Assembly (NCBI GenBank): GCA_020634315.1
Contig: JACKBV010000001.1
Coordinates: 186,001 to 250,000 of the forward strand
Reading direction: 5' to 3'
Length of the DNA stretch: 64,000 bases
Source: Ardenticatenaceae bacterium
Lineage (GTDB): Bacteria > Chloroflexota > Anaerolineae > Promineifilales > Promineifilaceae
Shown: piece by piece, positions 63,599 to 64,000 of the stretch
Layout of the letters: each line of letters begins with the position of its first letter
How positions within the stretch are numbered: position 1 is the first letter of the stretch
Position numbers and translations under genes: made by a program
The notes under the pieces: generated by a model
The model's input: the letters and a program-made list of their open reading frames with translations, nothing else
What the model was told of the DNA's origin: nothing
Databases searched by the model: none

Positions 63599-64000
63599 AT
63601 GAGTGCAAATGATGTTGTCATCCTCGGTGCAGCCCGCACCCCTACCGGGAAAATGTCCGGGAGCCTGCTGAGTAAAACTGCGCCAGAACTGGGAGCGATT
63701 GCCATAGAAGCGGCCGTTTCCCGTTCCGGCATCGACCCCAACACCGTCTATGAAGTGCTGCTGGGACAGGTGGTGCAGGCAGGCGCGGGGCAAGCCCCCG
63801 CACGCCAGGCCGCCCTCGGCGCAGGCTTACCCAACACAGTCGGCGCAGCAGCCATCAACAAAGTGTGCGGTTCCGGCTTGAAAGCGGTGATGATGGCCGC
63901 CAATGCCATTATTGCCGGTGAAGCAGACGTCTTTGTCGCTGGCGGCATGGAAAGCATGTCGCACGCCCCCTACTTCGTCCCCGGCGCACGCCAGGGTTTG
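63599..64000 (+). CDS. Acetyl-CoA acetyltransferase (thiolase), N-terminal part
   Basis: The first 134 codons; the gene runs off the right edge. VVILGAARTPTGKMSGSLL opens the thiolase fold, and the acylated catalytic Cys is C90 in INKVCGSGLKAVMMAANAI. GGMESMSHAPYFVPGARQG follows, as in biosynthetic or degradative acetyl-CoA acetyltransferases. AAGGAG six bases before ATG 63599 is better placed than for ATG 63596. Whether it serves PHB, mevalonate or fatty-acid breakdown depends on genes outside the window. 63416-63598 upstream holds one palindrome copy and no gene. Confidence 0.95.
   Translation, partial: MSANDVVILGAARTPTGKMSGSLLSKTAPELGAIAIEAAVSRSGIDPNTVYEVLLGQVVQAGAGQAPARQAALGAGLPNTVGAAAINKVCGSGLKAVMMAANAIIAGEADVFVAGGMESMSHAPYFVPGARQGL

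Overview
The window is a continuous piece of a bacterial chromosome, probably from the phylum Chloroflexota (Anaerolineae/Caldilineae-like). This assignment is an inference from gene content, not from a marker tree. It rests on several things: large secreted beta-propeller and DUF11 proteins; a secreted protein ending in a YLPVIMKP-type C-terminus; a DnaE with a tryptophan-rich insertion before its RGSGAGS motif; CpaB/SAF proteins; PucR and OmpR regulators; and no outer-membrane or LPS genes. No phage, insertion sequence or CRISPR array was seen. Base composition is moderately GC-rich and fairly even.

Layout. 1-2120 (-) is the N-terminal KS-AT part of a type I polyketide synthase. 2382-6959 (-) is a 14-repeat FG-GAP surface protein. 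It is divergent from dnaE (7171-11085, +), which converges through a shared terminator on a 1963-residue secreted protein (11209-17100, -). 17502-19245 (-) is a MalG/MalF-type ABC permease pair without its other subunits. 19292-19818 holds tRNA-Sec (-) and a tRNA-Phe/Gly/Cys cluster (+) with a good promoter and terminator. Then come a DtxR regulator (+), a NUDIX/NrtR-like protein and two CpaB paralogues (-). 24289-30796 carries an FtsB-like protein (-), then on + a PfkB kinase, ParA, ParB, an M24 peptidase, a COG2521-like methyltransferase, a response regulator with a degenerate receiver, and a LysW-like zinc ribbon. 30933-43297 has an amidohydrolase (+), a GT39-type membrane glycosyltransferase with PucR (-), a two-component pair (-) and the pyruvate dehydrogenase operon pdhABC (-). 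43555-53634 has thrB (-), an RlmI-like methyltransferase (+), a TPR protein, a DUF1385 protein and a zinc-ribbon protein (-), a degenerate UvrD/AddB-like protein, PP2C phosphatase and RNase J (+), and a broken kptA overlapping the RNase J stop. 53652-64000 has a glutaredoxin and ctaB, a 44-residue membrane peptide and an EEP phosphatase (-), then hemolysin III, a TolB-like propeller, an M23 lipoprotein and a GyrI-like protein (+), a nitroreductase (-), a lipoprotein (+) and the start of a thiolase (+).

The strongest unexplained signal is a short palindrome, core ACGGCCGT and best form GGAAACGGCCGTTTCC. I counted roughly 85-90 copies of the octamer by eye, and about 125 of the looser CGGCCG-based core, mostly inside coding sequence. 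It is read in all three frames as ETAVS, NGRF or KRPF. It behaves like a highly iterated palindrome, comparable in kind to cyanobacterial HIP1 but with a different sequence. A second pattern is leaderless expression: several good promoters place their -10 box only 7-10 bases before the start codon.

All positions and domain calls come from reading the sequence. No database search was possible.
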